A stretch of DNA of 64,000 nt from Hymenobacter terrestris (GTDB lineage Bacteria; Bacteroidota; Bacteroidia; Cytophagales; Hymenobacteraceae), in NCBI RefSeq assembly GCF_013377905.1, contig NZ_JABKAV010000018.1:1-64000 (forward strand), written 5' to 3'. Numbering within the stretch: position 1 is the first letter of the stretch; the number at the start of each line of letters is the position of its first letter. Positions 16,266 to 25,071 of the stretch are shown one piece after another. A program made the translations under genes and the position numbers. A model generated the notes under the pieces. It made no database searches. It was given only the letters and a program-made list of their open reading frames with translations, and was not told where the DNA came from.

Positions 16266-19037
16266 ATGAAGTCTTATTACCCCTCCTTGCTGGTTACCAC
16301 GGCCTTGTTGCCACAACTGGCTTCGGCTACCGCATTTCCTGCTGCAACCACCCCTTTCACTCCCCGTGTCGCCGTTGCCCCAAATCTGGTCGAAACGACT
16401 GTATCCGGCAAGGTGCTGACCGATAAAGGACAGCCTCTGCCGGGAGCTACCGTTTTCATTAAAGGCACCTTCATCGGTACCAGCACCGACCAGCAGGGTA
16501 GCTTCCGGGTAAGCGCCGACTTTGCCAATGGCCCGGTAACGCTGGTGTTTTCCTACGTAGGGTTTGATACCCGGGAAGTACTGCTTCAGGCGCCCGATCA
16601 GGCCCTGAATGTGGGCCTTTCGCCCAGCGCCACCCTGCTGAACGAAACCATCGTATCGGCCTCGCGCATCGAGGAAAGCATTTTGCGCGCGCCGGTAACC
16701 GTCGATAAGCTTTCGACCCGCCAGATTGAGCGTATTACCACGCCCGAGGTGCTGAGCGGTCTGGGCCAGGTAAAGGGCATCGATGTGAGTTCGGCCTCCA
16801 TGTTGTTCACCAGCATAAGCACCCGCGGCTTCAATACGGCCAAATCGGAGCGCGTAATTCAACTGGTAGACTACATGGATACCCAGTTGCCTTCTCTCAA
16901 CCTAAGCCCGGGCAACCTGGTAGGTATTCCGGAGCTGGATATGGAAAGCATCGAAATTATCCATGGCCCGTCTTCGGCCCTGTATGGTTCCAATGCCCTG
17001 AGCGGTGTAATCCTGTTCAACTCCAAAGACCCCTTCGTGTACGAAGGACTGAGTGTACGCCTGCGTGCCGGCCAGCGCGACCTGTTGGACGGGCAGGTAC
17101 GTTACGCGAAAAAAATAACGGACAAACTCGCTTTCAAGGTCAATGCCAGTGCCTTCCGGGCCGATGACTGGCTGGCAATGAACTACGAAGCCACCCAAAG
17201 CTCGGCAAATCCGGCGGGCTCCACGCTGGGCTACAACGCCGTAAACCGTTACGGAGAAGGAGGCTACGCGTTCAATCCTTTTCAGCAGTTGCCGGGCGGC
17301 ACCAACCCGGAGTTGTACGGAAAAACGGCCTACCTGCCGGGCTTCACGGAGCAGGAGCTGATTGCCAACGATAACCGGACGTCGTCGTACCGCCTGGGGG
17401 GTACTGTATCCTATCTGCTGCGCGACGACTTGAAATTAAGCATAGAGGCCAAACGCGCCGAGGGTACTGCCACCTACCAGAACCTGAGCCGTTTCCGGGT
17501 GAAGGGGCTGGGCTCGAACCAATACCGCGCCGAGCTAAAGAGCAATAAGGGCTTTATCCGCCTGTACAGCACAGAAGATTTCTCGGGCAACTCCTACGAA
17601 TTCAATCAGTTGGGCTCCCTGATTCAGCAGGCACCCACTACCGAAGGCGGGAGCGTAAGCTACCAGAACCTGTTCTACGCCACCTACAACGCGGCCTACA
17701 GCCAGGCCCGCCAGGCCGGCCTGGCGCCCGATGCGGCGCTGGCGGCGGCTCAGTCGGCGGCCAATAGCACCCAGCTCAAAACCTCCGATCCACGCTTTGC
17801 CACCCTGCGCAACCGAATTATTGGCGACCGGAACCCAAGCACAGGCGCTCAGCAGTACTTCAACTCCTACCTGCACGATATCAGTGCTCAGAGGCAGTTT
17901 ACCCTTGGGGAGGCGACCAACCTGGTAGTAGGCGGTGCCTACCGCCAGTACCGGCTGGGTTCCGATGGCCTGCTGTTCTCCGATCGGGATGGCAAGCGCA
18001 TCGTCAACTACGAGTATGGCGCTTATGGGCAGCTCACCCAAACCGTATTCCAGGAGCGCCTGAAACTGGCGCTGGCCGGGCGGGTAGACGAGTTCAAGAA
18101 CTTCAAGCCGGCTTTCTCGCCTCGAGCATCAGCCGTGTATTCGCTGGGCGAAAACAAGCAGCATAACTTCCGGGCCAGCTACGGACAAGCCTTCCGTGCT
18201 CCTTCGCAGCCCGAGCAATACCTGTACAGCGACATTCGAAACGCCATACTGGTGGGCAATGCCGCCAACGGATTCCGGGGGTACAACGAAGCGTTGTTTG
18301 CCTCGCCCCAAATCTTTGGCGCGGCTACCTCCAATCCCGATCTGCTGAGAACATACGAGGCCAACATCGACCCATTGAAGCTGGAGCAGGTGAAAACGGC
18401 CGAAATTGGCTACAAAGGCGCGCTGATTGCTAACCTGTACGCCGATGTAAGCTATTTCCGGAGCCGGTACGATGGGTTCATTGGTGGTCAGCTGTTTGTT
18501 GGCAACACCGATGGCAGCCAGCCAACCAGAGCACAGTTGCAGGAAGGCTACCCTACGCTCTACACCGACCAGAGCAAGCCCACCCGCGTACTGTACACCT
18601 ACGTGAATAGCAATCAGGAAGTGAAAACCCAGGGCGTTACGGCGGGCCTGACGTATTATTTCAACCGGGGCATTAACCTGACCGGCAACTACTCGCTCAA
18701 CGTTATCGACAAGAGCGACCTGCCCGCTGGCTTCCAGACCTTCTTCAATACGCCCAAGCACAAGTACAACGTGGGCATAAACGGCCAGCTCAGCAACCTG
18801 AGCTACTCCGTAAATTACCGCTGGGTGCAGGGCCACTTGCAGGAAATGCCCTTCGCCGTTGGCCGCATCCGCGACTACAGCACCACCGAAGCTTACCTCG
18901 GTTACCTGGTGCCGAAGTGGGGCACTACGTTCCAGGCTGGTATTTCCAACGCCTTCAATACCAACAACACGCAGGTATTTGGTGGCCCACAGGTTGGCCG
19001 CCTCGGCTACCTGGGCCTGCGCTTCGACTTGCAATAG
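16266..19037 (+). CDS. TonB-dependent receptor with CarboxypepD_reg domain
   Basis: 923-aa outer-membrane receptor. Signal peptide at residues 1 to about 21, then a carboxypeptidase-like domain (about 42-125: VSGKVLTDKGQPLPGATV, TSTDQQGSFRV, FSYVGFDTREV), plug domain (about 140-255: EVLSGLGQVKGIDVSS, STRGFN, IEIIHGPSSALYGSNALSGV) and a long barrel ending LGLRFDLQ. This architecture in Bacteroidetes usually imports siderophores, cobalamin or other nutrients. No SusD partner or substrate gene is adjacent, so the ligand is unknown. Single-gene unit with its own -7 element and a strong terminator. Confidence 0.93.
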   Translation: MKSYYPSLLVTTALLPQLASATAFPAATTPFTPRVAVAPNLVETTVSGKVLTDKGQPLPGATVFIKGTFIGTSTDQQGSFRVSADFANGPVTLVFSYVGFDTREVLLQAPDQALNVGLSPSATLLNETIVSASRIEESILRAPVTVDKLSTRQIERITTPEVLSGLGQVKGIDVSSASMLFTSISTRGFNTAKSERVIQLVDYMDTQLPSLNLSPGNLVGIPELDMESIEIIHGPSSALYGSNALSGVILFNSKDPFVYEGLSVRLRAGQRDLLDGQVRYAKKITDKLAFKVNASAFRADDWLAMNYEATQSSANPAGSTLGYNAVNRYGEGGYAFNPFQQLPGGTNPELYGKTAYLPGFTEQELIANDNRTSSYRLGGTVSYLLRDDLKLSIEAKRAEGTATYQNLSRFRVKGLGSNQYRAELKSNKGFIRLYSTEDFSGNSYEFNQLGSLIQQAPTTEGGSVSYQNLFYATYNAAYSQARQAGLAPDAALAAAQSAANSTQLKTSDPRFATLRNRIIGDRNPSTGAQQYFNSYLHDISAQRQFTLGEATNLVVGGAYRQYRLGSDGLLFSDRDGKRIVNYEYGAYGQLTQTVFQERLKLALAGRVDEFKNFKPAFSPRASAVYSLGENKQHNFRASYGQAFRAPSQPEQYLYSDIRNAILVGNAANGFRGYNEALFASPQIFGAATSNPDLLRTYEANIDPLKLEQVKTAEIGYKGALIANLYADVSYFRSRYDGFIGGQLFVGNTDGSQPTRAQLQEGYPTLYTDQSKPTRVLYTYVNSNQEVKTQGVTAGLTYYFNRGINLTGNYSLNVIDKSDLPAGFQTFFNTPKHKYNVGINGQLSNLSYSVNYRWVQGHLQEMPFAVGRIRDYSTTEAYLGYLVPKWGTTFQAGISNAFNTNNTQVFGGPQVGRLGYLGLRFDLQ

Positions 19038-19043
19038 AACGAA

Positions 19044-19103
19044 GCAGCGTACACGAAAAAGGCCCCGCGACAATTGTCGCGGGGCCTTTTTCGTGTACGC
19101 TGC
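19044..19103. terminator. 60-bp perfect palindrome terminator
   Basis: 30-nt arms meet with no loop (19044-19073, 19074-19103), GC-rich in the centre and flanked by A/T runs (AAAAAGGCCCCGCG and complement). Lies between the receptor and the convergent peptidase gene. Confidence 0.88.
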
Positions 19104-19179
19104 ACTGAGCGCGCAGCCAAGAGTATCGAAATGGGCAGCAGTTACAGCCTGCTACCTCCAACCTCAGGTTCTGGCGGGG

Positions 19180-21447
19180 CTACTTGCCCTTGCCCTTCTT
19201 GATTTTCACCTTGACCTTTTCCGGCTGGGCCGCTGCCGGAGCCATTGGCACGGCCGGCGTTGCTGGCGTGGCCGTTGTCATCGGGAAGCCGCGCTGCTTC
19301 ATGAGCGCGTCGATTTTCGGGTCGCGGCCCCGGAAGGCGCGGTAGCCGGCGGCCGGGTCGACGGTGTTGCCCACCGTGAACACGTGCTGGCGCAGCCGCT
19401 GGCCCACGGCCTTGTCATACGCGCCGCCGCCCTCGGTGAAGGCGCTGAAGGCATCGGCCGCCAGCACCACCGACCACAGGTAGGAGTAGTAGCCGGCCGA
19501 GTACCCATCGGAAGCAAATACGTGGTTGAACTGCGGCGTGCGGTGGCGCATCACCAGCTCGGAAGGCATACCCAGTTGGGCCAGGGTTTCGCGCTCGAAC
19601 TTGTCGGGGTCGATTTTCTGGTCGCCGGCTAGGTGCAGCTTCATATCAATAAGGGCGCTGGCCAGAAACTCGGTGGTGGCGAAGCCCTCATTGAAGGTGC
19701 TGGCCTTGTCGATGCGGTCAACCAGCTCCTGCGGAATGGGCTTGCCGGTCTGGTAGTGCAGCGCGAAGCGGTTGAGCACCTCGGGCGTCGGCAACCAGTT
19801 TTCGAGCACCTGCGACGGGAATTCTACGTAGTCGCGCACCACGCTCGTGCCCGCCAGGCCGGGGTAGGTGACGTTGCTCGACAGCCCGTGCAAGGCGTGG
19901 CCGAACTCGTGGAACAGCGTGGTGGCATCCGACCACGAAATGAGCACCGGCTCGCCGGGCTTGCCCTTTACGAAGTTGGAGTTGTTGGATACGATGGTGG
20001 TGATGTCCTTACCGTCCATGCGCTCCTGGTTGCGGTAGGCGTTCATCCAAGCCCCCGATTTCTTGCCCGGGCGGGCGTAGGGGTCGAAGTACCACAGGCC
20101 AATCTGCTTGCCAGTGGTCTTGTCGTTCACCTGCCACGCCCGCACATCGGGGTGGAACACGGGCACGTCGGTAACAGGCTGGAAGCTGAAGTTGAACAGC
20201 TCGCCGGCCATCCAGAACATGCCCTCGCGCATTTTGTCGAGCTGCAGGTACTGCTTCACCTCGTTCTGGTCGAGGTCGTAGCGCTCCTTGCGCACCTTCT
20301 CGGCGTAGTAGGCGTAATCCCAAGGCTCAATCTTGAAATCGGCCGGGGCACCTTCCTTTATGGCTAGCGCCTGCATGTCGGCCACTTCCTCTTTTACGCG
20401 GGCCACGGCCGGGGTCCAGACCTGCTCCATGAGCTCCATGGCGGCCTCGGGCGTTTTGGCCATCGTGTTGTCGAGGCGCAGGTGGGCGTGGGTTTTATAG
20501 CCCAGCAGCTTGGCGCGCTCGGCCCGCAGTTGCAGAATCTGAGTAATCAGGGCGTTGTTGTCATGGGCCCCGCCATTGTCGCCACGGTTGGTGAACATGC
20601 GCCAAGCCTTCTCGCGCAGCGGGCGCTGGTCGGAGTAGGTCAGGAACGGGTCGACGCTGGAGCGGGTGTTGGTGATAACGCCGGCGGCGGCCACTTTACG
20701 GGTGTCGGCGGCGGCTTTGGCCCCATCGCGCAGCGAAGAGGGCAGGCCGCTCATATCCTGCTCCGTTTTCAGCACCAGCGTCAGCTCCGACTCATCGGCC
20801 AGTACGTTCTGCGAGAACTTGTTGAAGAGGCCGGCCAGCTGCTGGTTTATCTGCGAAAGCCGGGCCTTAGCCGGGGCATCGAGCTTGGCGCCGGCCCGCA
20901 CGAAGGCCTTGTAGCGCACCTCCGTCAGGCGCTGCTGTTCGGGCGTGAGGTTGCTGGTTGCCATCGAGTTGTACACGGCTTCAATGCGCTTGAACAACGC
21001 CGCGTTCTGGGTTATCTGGTCGCTGAACGCGGCCATGCGCGGGGCCATTTCGGCCTGCACCGCTGCAAATTTGGCGTCGTTGAGCGAGGTACCCCAGATG
21101 CCGTACACCGTCTGAACCCTATCCAGAGTGCTGCCGCTGCGCTCCATGGCCGCAATGGTGTTCTCGAAAGTAGGCGCGGCCGAACTGTTGGCAATGGCAT
21201 TGATTTCGGCCAGATTCTCGGCCATCCCGGCTTCCAGCGCGGGCTTGAAATCGGCTACCTGCACCTTATCAAACGGCGGCACGCCGTTGTGGGGGCCGCC
21301 CCAGGTCTGCAGCAGTGGCATGGTAGCGGGCCGGCCGGCTACGGTTTTGCTGGTGGCAGTAGGTTGGGCCTGGGCCGCGGAGAATGTGGCACCGGCCAGA
21401 CCGAGGCCGGCCAGCAGGGGCAGGGAAAGCGAAAAGAGTGGGTTCAT
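19180..21447 (-). CDS. M3 family zinc metallopeptidase (peptidyl-dipeptidase Dcp-like), exported
   Basis: 755-aa oligopeptidase of family M3. The zinc motif HEFGH lies near residue 512 (TLFHEFGHALHGLSS), with the downstream glutamate in the following helix. The C-terminal block GYSAGYYSYLWSVVLAADAF is family-typical. The ATG at 21447 gives a signal peptide (MNPLFSLSLPLLAGLGLAGATFSAAQAQ), so the enzyme is probably periplasmic; the frame extends upstream but loses the signal-peptide arrangement. The C-terminus carries a short Ala/Pro and Lys-rich tail (KVKVKIKKGKGK). A minus-strand TATCTTCG at 21489-21482 is a candidate -7 element. Confidence 0.92.
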   Translation of the reverse strand: MNPLFSLSLPLLAGLGLAGATFSAAQAQPTATSKTVAGRPATMPLLQTWGGPHNGVPPFDKVQVADFKPALEAGMAENLAEINAIANSSAAPTFENTIAAMERSGSTLDRVQTVYGIWGTSLNDAKFAAVQAEMAPRMAAFSDQITQNAALFKRIEAVYNSMATSNLTPEQQRLTEVRYKAFVRAGAKLDAPAKARLSQINQQLAGLFNKFSQNVLADESELTLVLKTEQDMSGLPSSLRDGAKAAADTRKVAAAGVITNTRSSVDPFLTYSDQRPLREKAWRMFTNRGDNGGAHDNNALITQILQLRAERAKLLGYKTHAHLRLDNTMAKTPEAAMELMEQVWTPAVARVKEEVADMQALAIKEGAPADFKIEPWDYAYYAEKVRKERYDLDQNEVKQYLQLDKMREGMFWMAGELFNFSFQPVTDVPVFHPDVRAWQVNDKTTGKQIGLWYFDPYARPGKKSGAWMNAYRNQERMDGKDITTIVSNNSNFVKGKPGEPVLISWSDATTLFHEFGHALHGLSSNVTYPGLAGTSVVRDYVEFPSQVLENWLPTPEVLNRFALHYQTGKPIPQELVDRIDKASTFNEGFATTEFLASALIDMKLHLAGDQKIDPDKFERETLAQLGMPSELVMRHRTPQFNHVFASDGYSAGYYSYLWSVVLAADAFSAFTEGGGAYDKAVGQRLRQHVFTVGNTVDPAAGYRAFRGRDPKIDALMKQRGFPMTTATPATPAVPMAPAAAQPEKVKVKIKKGKGK

Positions 21448-21549
21448 GAAGTAACGTGTCGGGCGGAAAAACTGGTGATATGCGAAGATACAACGCGTCG
21501 GGCGGCTCAGAATTCCCGGCCCCGCCCAAAAGCTGCTTCCGGCAAACGC

Positions 21550-21588
21550 AAACGAGTACCCCGGAGGCAATCCCCGGGGTACTCGTTT
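21550..21588. terminator. Terminator after the APC permease
   Basis: 15-nt arms AAACGAGTACCCCGG and CCGGGGTACTCGTTT (21550-21564, 21574-21588), just past the 3' end of the minus-strand permease. Confidence 0.8.
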
Positions 21589-21599
21589 GGGTAGGCGAA

Positions 21600-23363
21600 T
21601 TACGCCTGCGCGTGCTTCAGGCGCAGTTTCGAGTGCTTGTAGCCGTAGTTGAAGTACAACGCTAGGCCAATCACCAGCCAGCCGAAGAACAGCAGCCAGT
21701 TATTCACGCCCAGCTGGGTCATCAAATACAGGTTGGTGAGCAAACCCAGGGTGGGCAGCAAGCTCAGACGCTTACGAAACGACACCCACGACAGGCCCAG
21801 GCAGAAGGCAAAAAACACCAGCATCGGGATGTAGTGGCGTCCTTCCTCATACGAGCCCAGTGCACGGGTGAACTCGCGGATACCGTCCTGATTGTACATG
21901 AGCACCAGCACCCCGCAGACGGCCAGAATGAGCGTCACCAAGAACTGGCCGTTGATATAGGGCACCTTAAAACGGGCGTCGGAGGTGCCGTGGGGGTCGA
22001 TGATGAGGATGCCCCCGCACACCAGGGCGAAGGCGAACAGCGTACCAATGCTGGTCAAATCAATCACCAGATCCATGTTCAACAGCAGCGCCGGAATGCC
22101 CACGAACAGGCCCGTAACGATGGTGCTGAACGAGGGCGTGCGGAACTTGGGATGCACTTTGGCAAACACGGCCGGCAGCAGACCGTCGCGGCTCATGGTC
22201 ATCCAGATGCGGGGCTGGCCAATCTGGAACACCAGCAGCACCGAGGCCATGGCAAACACCGCCGACACGGCCACTACGCCGCCCAGCCACTCCACGCCCA
22301 CTTTATTGAACACGTACGCCAGCGGGTCGCCCACGGCCAGCTCCTTGTAGTTTACCATGCCGGTGAGAATCAGCGTCACGATTACGTACAGGATGGTGCA
22401 GATGATGAGGGCGTAAATCATGGCCCGTGGCAGGTCGCGCTGGGGGTTTTTACACTCCTCGGCGGTGGTCGAAATGGCATCGAAACCGATGTAGGCAAAG
22501 AACACGGCCGACACGCCCTTGAGCACCCCACCAATGCCGTTGGGCGCAAACGGGCTCCAATTTTCGGGCTTCACGTAGAAAGCGCCCACCAGAATAACCA
22601 CGGCCACAACCACCAGCTTGAGGCCCACTAGAATGTTGGAGGCGTTCTTGGATTCCTTGATACCGATATACACCAGGGCCGTAATGGCGAGCGTAATCAG
22701 GCCGGCGGGTAGGTCGATGACCAGGCGCAGGCCGCCGGGCAGCTCGGGTGCCGAGTTCCAGGCGTTGTAGCCCAGCAGCTGGGTGGCCGTGGCTTCGGAA
22801 AGCGGCTGGCCGGACTGCATGATAGCCAGGACCTCGCCGTAGTAGCGGTGGGCGCTCTGCATGCCCATGGTCAGCCAGATGGGAATGTGCAGCCCAATGC
22901 CGTCCATGAGGCCGGTAAAGTAATCCGACCACGAAATGGCCACCACGATGTTGCCCACGGCGTATTCCATAATCAGGGCCCAGCCGATAATCCAGGCCGC
23001 CAGCTCGCCGAACGAGGCGTAGGCGTAGGTGTAAGCCGAGCCGGAAACCGGAATAGTGGCCGCGAACTGGGCGTAGCACAAGGCCGAAAACGCGCAGGCA
23101 ATAGCGGTGAACACGAACAGCAGCGACACAGCCGGCCCGCCATCGTGGGCGGCATTACCAATGGTGCTGAAAATGCCCGCTCCAATCACGGCCGCAATGC
23201 CCAATGAGGTCAGGTCGCGGACGGTGAGGTGGCGCTCCAGGCCGTGCTGGTCGGGGTTGGCCCCGTGCATATCCAGGTCGACGGGCGGGTTAACAAGAAG
23301 GTCCGAAACGGTTTTGCGGCGGAACAGTCCGCTGAGGCGGGAGGGAGGTAGAGGGCTTGACAA
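21600..23363 (-). CDS. APC superfamily amino-acid permease
   Basis: 587-aa inner-membrane transporter of the cationic-amino-acid/APC type. The first helix has the signature VIGAGIFSTIG, and about 13-14 hydrophobic segments are visible. GFDAISTTAEE in the sixth helix region is characteristic of CAT/YfnA-type permeases. About 50 polar residues precede the first helix. Substrates are probably amino acids, which would suit the amino-acid dehydrogenases elsewhere in the window, but that link is inference. Start at 23363 is the longest ATG and is plausible. Confidence 0.92.
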   Translation of the reverse strand: MSSPLPPSRLSGLFRRKTVSDLLVNPPVDLDMHGANPDQHGLERHLTVRDLTSLGIAAVIGAGIFSTIGNAAHDGGPAVSLLFVFTAIACAFSALCYAQFAATIPVSGSAYTYAYASFGELAAWIIGWALIMEYAVGNIVVAISWSDYFTGLMDGIGLHIPIWLTMGMQSAHRYYGEVLAIMQSGQPLSEATATQLLGYNAWNSAPELPGGLRLVIDLPAGLITLAITALVYIGIKESKNASNILVGLKLVVVAVVILVGAFYVKPENWSPFAPNGIGGVLKGVSAVFFAYIGFDAISTTAEECKNPQRDLPRAMIYALIICTILYVIVTLILTGMVNYKELAVGDPLAYVFNKVGVEWLGGVVAVSAVFAMASVLLVFQIGQPRIWMTMSRDGLLPAVFAKVHPKFRTPSFSTIVTGLFVGIPALLLNMDLVIDLTSIGTLFAFALVCGGILIIDPHGTSDARFKVPYINGQFLVTLILAVCGVLVLMYNQDGIREFTRALGSYEEGRHYIPMLVFFAFCLGLSWVSFRKRLSLLPTLGLLTNLYLMTQLGVNNWLLFFGWLVIGLALYFNYGYKHSKLRLKHAQA

Positions 23364-23494
23364 CGGATCGAAGAACAGGTTTAGAGGGCAAAAGATACAG
23401 AAATATGCCGGGCAGTTGCCCCATGCCGATGGCCACTAAGCACTAACCGGCAAATATTCTTATACTTATTGTTCTGCCCTAACCTCCTGCCGCT

Positions 23495-24208
23495 ATGCCT
23501 GGCTTCTCTGTTCCGAACCCCTGCCCTCAGCCCTGGGCCACCATGACACCCACTGCTGCCGGCCGTTTCTGCGGGCAGTGCCAGCATCAAGTCGTGGATT
23601 TTTCGGCCCTAAGCGAAGCCGAGGTGCACGCGTGGCTGGCGCAGCCGGGGGTGGGCACCGTGTGCGGCCTGTTCCGGGCCGGGCAGTTTGCGCCTTCGGT
23701 ACCGGCCGGCGCTGTGGCAACGGCCGCCCCGCGCTGGCGGCGCTGGTTGCTCACAGGGCTGGCCCTGCTCAGCCTCAAGCCGTTGCTCAGCTCCTGCCAG
23801 AACGCTCAATCGAACGCCACCGCCGCCAACGGGGCTACCGAGCAGGCCGATGAGTTAGCCACCGCGCCCCAGGGCCAGGTAACCATTCGGGGGCGGGTGC
23901 TCGACGATTCTACCGGCCTGGCCGTGGCGGGAGCCGAAATCTTCATTGCCGACACGCCCTACGGGGCCGTTGCCGACGAGCAGGGCAATTTCAGCTTTAC
24001 GATGAAGCAGCAGTGGGAGGCGGTGCAGAATGGTTTGGTGAGCCTGCGCGTGTCGGGTAGCCCGTTCGTGTTCGTTCCCCAAACGCTAAGCGTGGCAGTA
24101 AGCCCGGCCCCAGCGCCGCTCACGGTGCGGCTGCAATCGGTGCCCGGCCGGGGGCAGATTATGGGCAAGGTAGCGGGCCACGAGCCCCCGCAAAAGCCGC
24201 CGCTGTAG
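23495..24208 (+). CDS. Cys-motif membrane protein with CarboxypepD_reg domain
   Basis: 237-aa protein in three parts. Residues 1 to about 62 form a cysteine module: Cys10 (PCPQPW), MTP, GRFCGQC (Cys26, Cys29), VVDFS, EVHAWL and VCGLF, a pattern seen repeatedly in Bacteroidetes and probably metal-binding. A hydrophobic segment follows (WLLTGLALLSLKPLL, about 84-100). The C-terminal part is a CarboxypepD_reg-like domain (VTIRGRVLDDSTGLAVAGAE, DEQGNFSF). If the hydrophobic segment spans the membrane, the cysteine module is cytoplasmic and the domain periplasmic. The next gene is a broken paralogue with the same plan. Function unknown. Confidence 0.78.
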   Translation: MPGFSVPNPCPQPWATMTPTAAGRFCGQCQHQVVDFSALSEAEVHAWLAQPGVGTVCGLFRAGQFAPSVPAGAVATAAPRWRRWLLTGLALLSLKPLLSSCQNAQSNATAANGATEQADELATAPQGQVTIRGRVLDDSTGLAVAGAEIFIADTPYGAVADEQGNFSFTMKQQWEAVQNGLVSLRVSGSPFVFVPQTLSVAVSPAPAPLTVRLQSVPGRGQIMGKVAGHEPPQKPPL

Positions 24209-24320
24209 CGGCGGCTGCTCAGGGTTGCAGTTGTTACGCTGAAAAATCTGCTGCATCTTGTGTGGAATCGGTTGCGGCCTGGCATCAGGTCAGTGAAGGT
24301 TGACCCTAAACTGCTGCCCG

Positions 24321-25016
24321 ATGTCTAGTTCCCTTACCATCTCCGTTCCCCAGCCCTGCTCCGAAAACTGGGCGGCCATGACGCCCGCCGCCCAGGGCCG
24401 CCACTGCGCCGCCTGCGCTAAAACGGTGGTCGATTTCAGTTGCATGACCGATGCCCAGGTGGTGGCCTAGCTCACGCGCCCGGCCGCGGGCAGCACCTGC
24501 GGCCGGTTCGCGGCCCCGCAGCTGCACCGGCCGCTGGAGACGGGGGACACGACGGGCTGGCCCCGTACCCTGGCGACCCTGCTGGCGCTGCTGGGCCTGG
24601 GAGCCGCCGCCCCGGTCGTAGCGCAATCCCGCCCAGACAGCAGCCTAGTACAGCCTCTGCAAACACAATGGGGAGCCAATGACCCGGCGGCGACCCATCT
24701 GATACGGGGGAGAGTGGTAAATGCCCACGGCAGAGGCCTACCCGGGGCCACAGTGCTGGTAGAAGGGACCAGCAACGGCGTGTCTACTACTGCTGACGGC
24801 ACCTACCAACTGGGGCTATCCGCTGCAGAATTGAGTGGTAAGCTGGTATTTTCGGCCATCGGCTTTGAGGCAGTTGTCAAACCGCTTGGGTCGGCTGATC
24901 GGCTGAAGCCTGTAGTCATGAAAGAATCCGGTGACGTGATGGGCATCTTCTACGTTTCCCCCTGGTACACGCCCCGCGGCCTGTGGCAGCGGCTGACGCG
25001 GCCGTTTGGGCGGTAG
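24321..25016 (+). pseudogene. Nonsense-disrupted paralogue of the Cys-motif/CarboxypepD_reg gene
   Basis: Reading from ATG 24321 gives the same cysteine module as the preceding gene: PQPCSENWAAMTP, GRHCAAC, TVVDFS, DAQVVA, then a TAG at 24468-24470, then LTRPAAGSTCGRF. In the paralogue the position of the stop is Trp (HAWLAQP), so a single TGG-to-TAG change explains it. Reading through keeps one frame of 231 codons to the stop at 25016, with a hydrophobic segment (LATLLALLGLGAAAPVVA) and a CarboxypepD_reg domain (GRVVNAHGRGLPGATVLVEG). A re-start at GTG 24714 could express only the last 100 residues. Confidence 0.8.
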
Positions 25017-25071
25017 CAAAGGATAAGTTGTCCTTAAACCTTTCGGCCCCCGAAACCCTTATGGCAGCAGT

